Shown here: positions 28,913 through 29,246 of the stretch, piece after piece | Position numbering within the stretch: position 1 is the first letter of the stretch | Layout of the letters: each line of letters opens with the position of its first letter | Source: Chara braunii | Lineage: Eukaryota > Streptophyta > Charophyceae > Charales > Characeae | NCBI GenBank assembly: GCA_003427395.1 | Contig: BFEA01000585.1 | Coordinates: forward strand, 60,705-89,950 | Reading direction: 5' to 3' | Length of the DNA: 29,246 nucleotides | The notes under the pieces: generated by a model | The model's database searches: none | What the model saw: the letters and a program-made list of their open reading frames with translations, nothing else | What the model was told of the DNA's origin: nothing | Made by a program: the position numbers and the translations under genes

Positions 28913-29246
28913 ACGATATATATCAACTTTACTGATGTGGCATTGAGTGTTGCTCCTGACATGANCTTACCNGACTCNGTGAACTGCGNATGCCGCAGGG
29001 CCTTTCCGCATTGTTCAGATCTTGTGGACGGTCATGTTGTCTCTGTTGATTACAATATCATCTCAGACGATAACCTTCGCAAGCTGTTTCAAGAAGGTTC
29101 TAAATATCGTTTGAACGGGGAGACTGCTGATGTGCTCCAAGCACTGGCGATCGGACTCGATGAGTACATTGCCAGTTACAAGAATACATTTGCTAGACAC
29201 TCTCGATCTGCTTCTTTCTCGTCCCTTTCTCAGAAATTGCACAGCC
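28909..29246 (+). CDS. Partial retroelement-like ORF, runs off the window
   Basis: One frame stays open to the end and reads, in order, ALSVAPDM, a Cys-x-Cys pair (28984-28992, one codon with an N), FPHCSDLVDGHVVSVDYNI, LRKLFQEGSKYRLNG and LDEYIASYKNTFARHS. The arrangement C-x-C ... GHVxxxDxNIxxxxxLRxLxxxGxKYR is, as I remember it, found upstream of the reverse transcriptase in a widespread group of retroelement proteins of invertebrates and algae, possibly Penelope-like. The RT itself would lie beyond the window. Four Ns (28965, 28972, 28978, 28989) fall in the frame. The true start is unknown. Confidence 0.55.

Noticed and set aside
1-29246. CRISPR arrays, bacterial operons, rRNA genes
   Set aside because: No regularly spaced identical repeats with unique spacers, no ribosome-binding sites before frames and no rRNA-like segments were seen; the sequence is eukaryotic.

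Overview
This is a eukaryotic, transposon-rich nuclear window with almost no intact gene. Very long A/T runs, microsatellites, nested DNA transposons and decayed retroelements rule out a bacterium or an organelle genome. The Ty3/gypsy gag and pol remnants closely resemble, as far as I remember them, the retroelement proteins of the charophyte alga Chara braunii. Plant-mitochondrion-type tRNA, group II intron and atp1 pieces fit a streptophyte. The species is an inference. Scattered Ns and one sequencing-adapter junction show a draft short-read assembly.

Layout. 1-1240: GC-rich, no convincing gene. 1246-3702: two diverged tandem copies of a unit of about 1.28 kb, LTR/U3-like, each ending in the same hairpin, followed by a TATA box (4458), a possible leader and a splice-donor-like site (4896). 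4927-5525: a 54-bp minisatellite, then a (TC)n tract. 5740-7060: short duplications, otherwise unassigned. 7060-13170: non-autonomous DNA transposons with terminal inverted repeats and 8-bp target duplications (hAT-like), including an element nested in another, separated by a mitochondrial-type trnK-trnY pair (10545-10713). An untrimmed mate-pair adapter sits at 11503. 13389-14573: scrambled mitochondrial DNA, with a group II intron reverse-transcriptase fragment on the minus strand and a domain V plus an atp1 fragment on the plus strand. 15640-16330: tandem repeats with poly-T. 16675-17465: another hAT-like element and a 280-bp tandem duplication. 18223-18861: three tRNA-Leu(UAA)-like copies, two of them in an inverted repeat.

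19137-21045 (minus) is a Ty3/gypsy pol pseudogene: protease, reverse transcriptase and RNase H with frameshifts. 21531-22870 (minus) is a chain of protein-like frames that I cannot assign. 25680-26841 (minus) is a Ty3-type gag pseudogene. 28004-29246 (plus) holds a TATA box, a possible leader and, at the window edge, the start of a retroelement-like ORF with a Cys-x-Cys / GHVV...LR...KYR region.

The parts do not form a pathway. They record layered insertion: organelle DNA transfer, LTR retroelements, then hAT-like elements whose order can partly be reconstructed from target duplications and paired empty sites.
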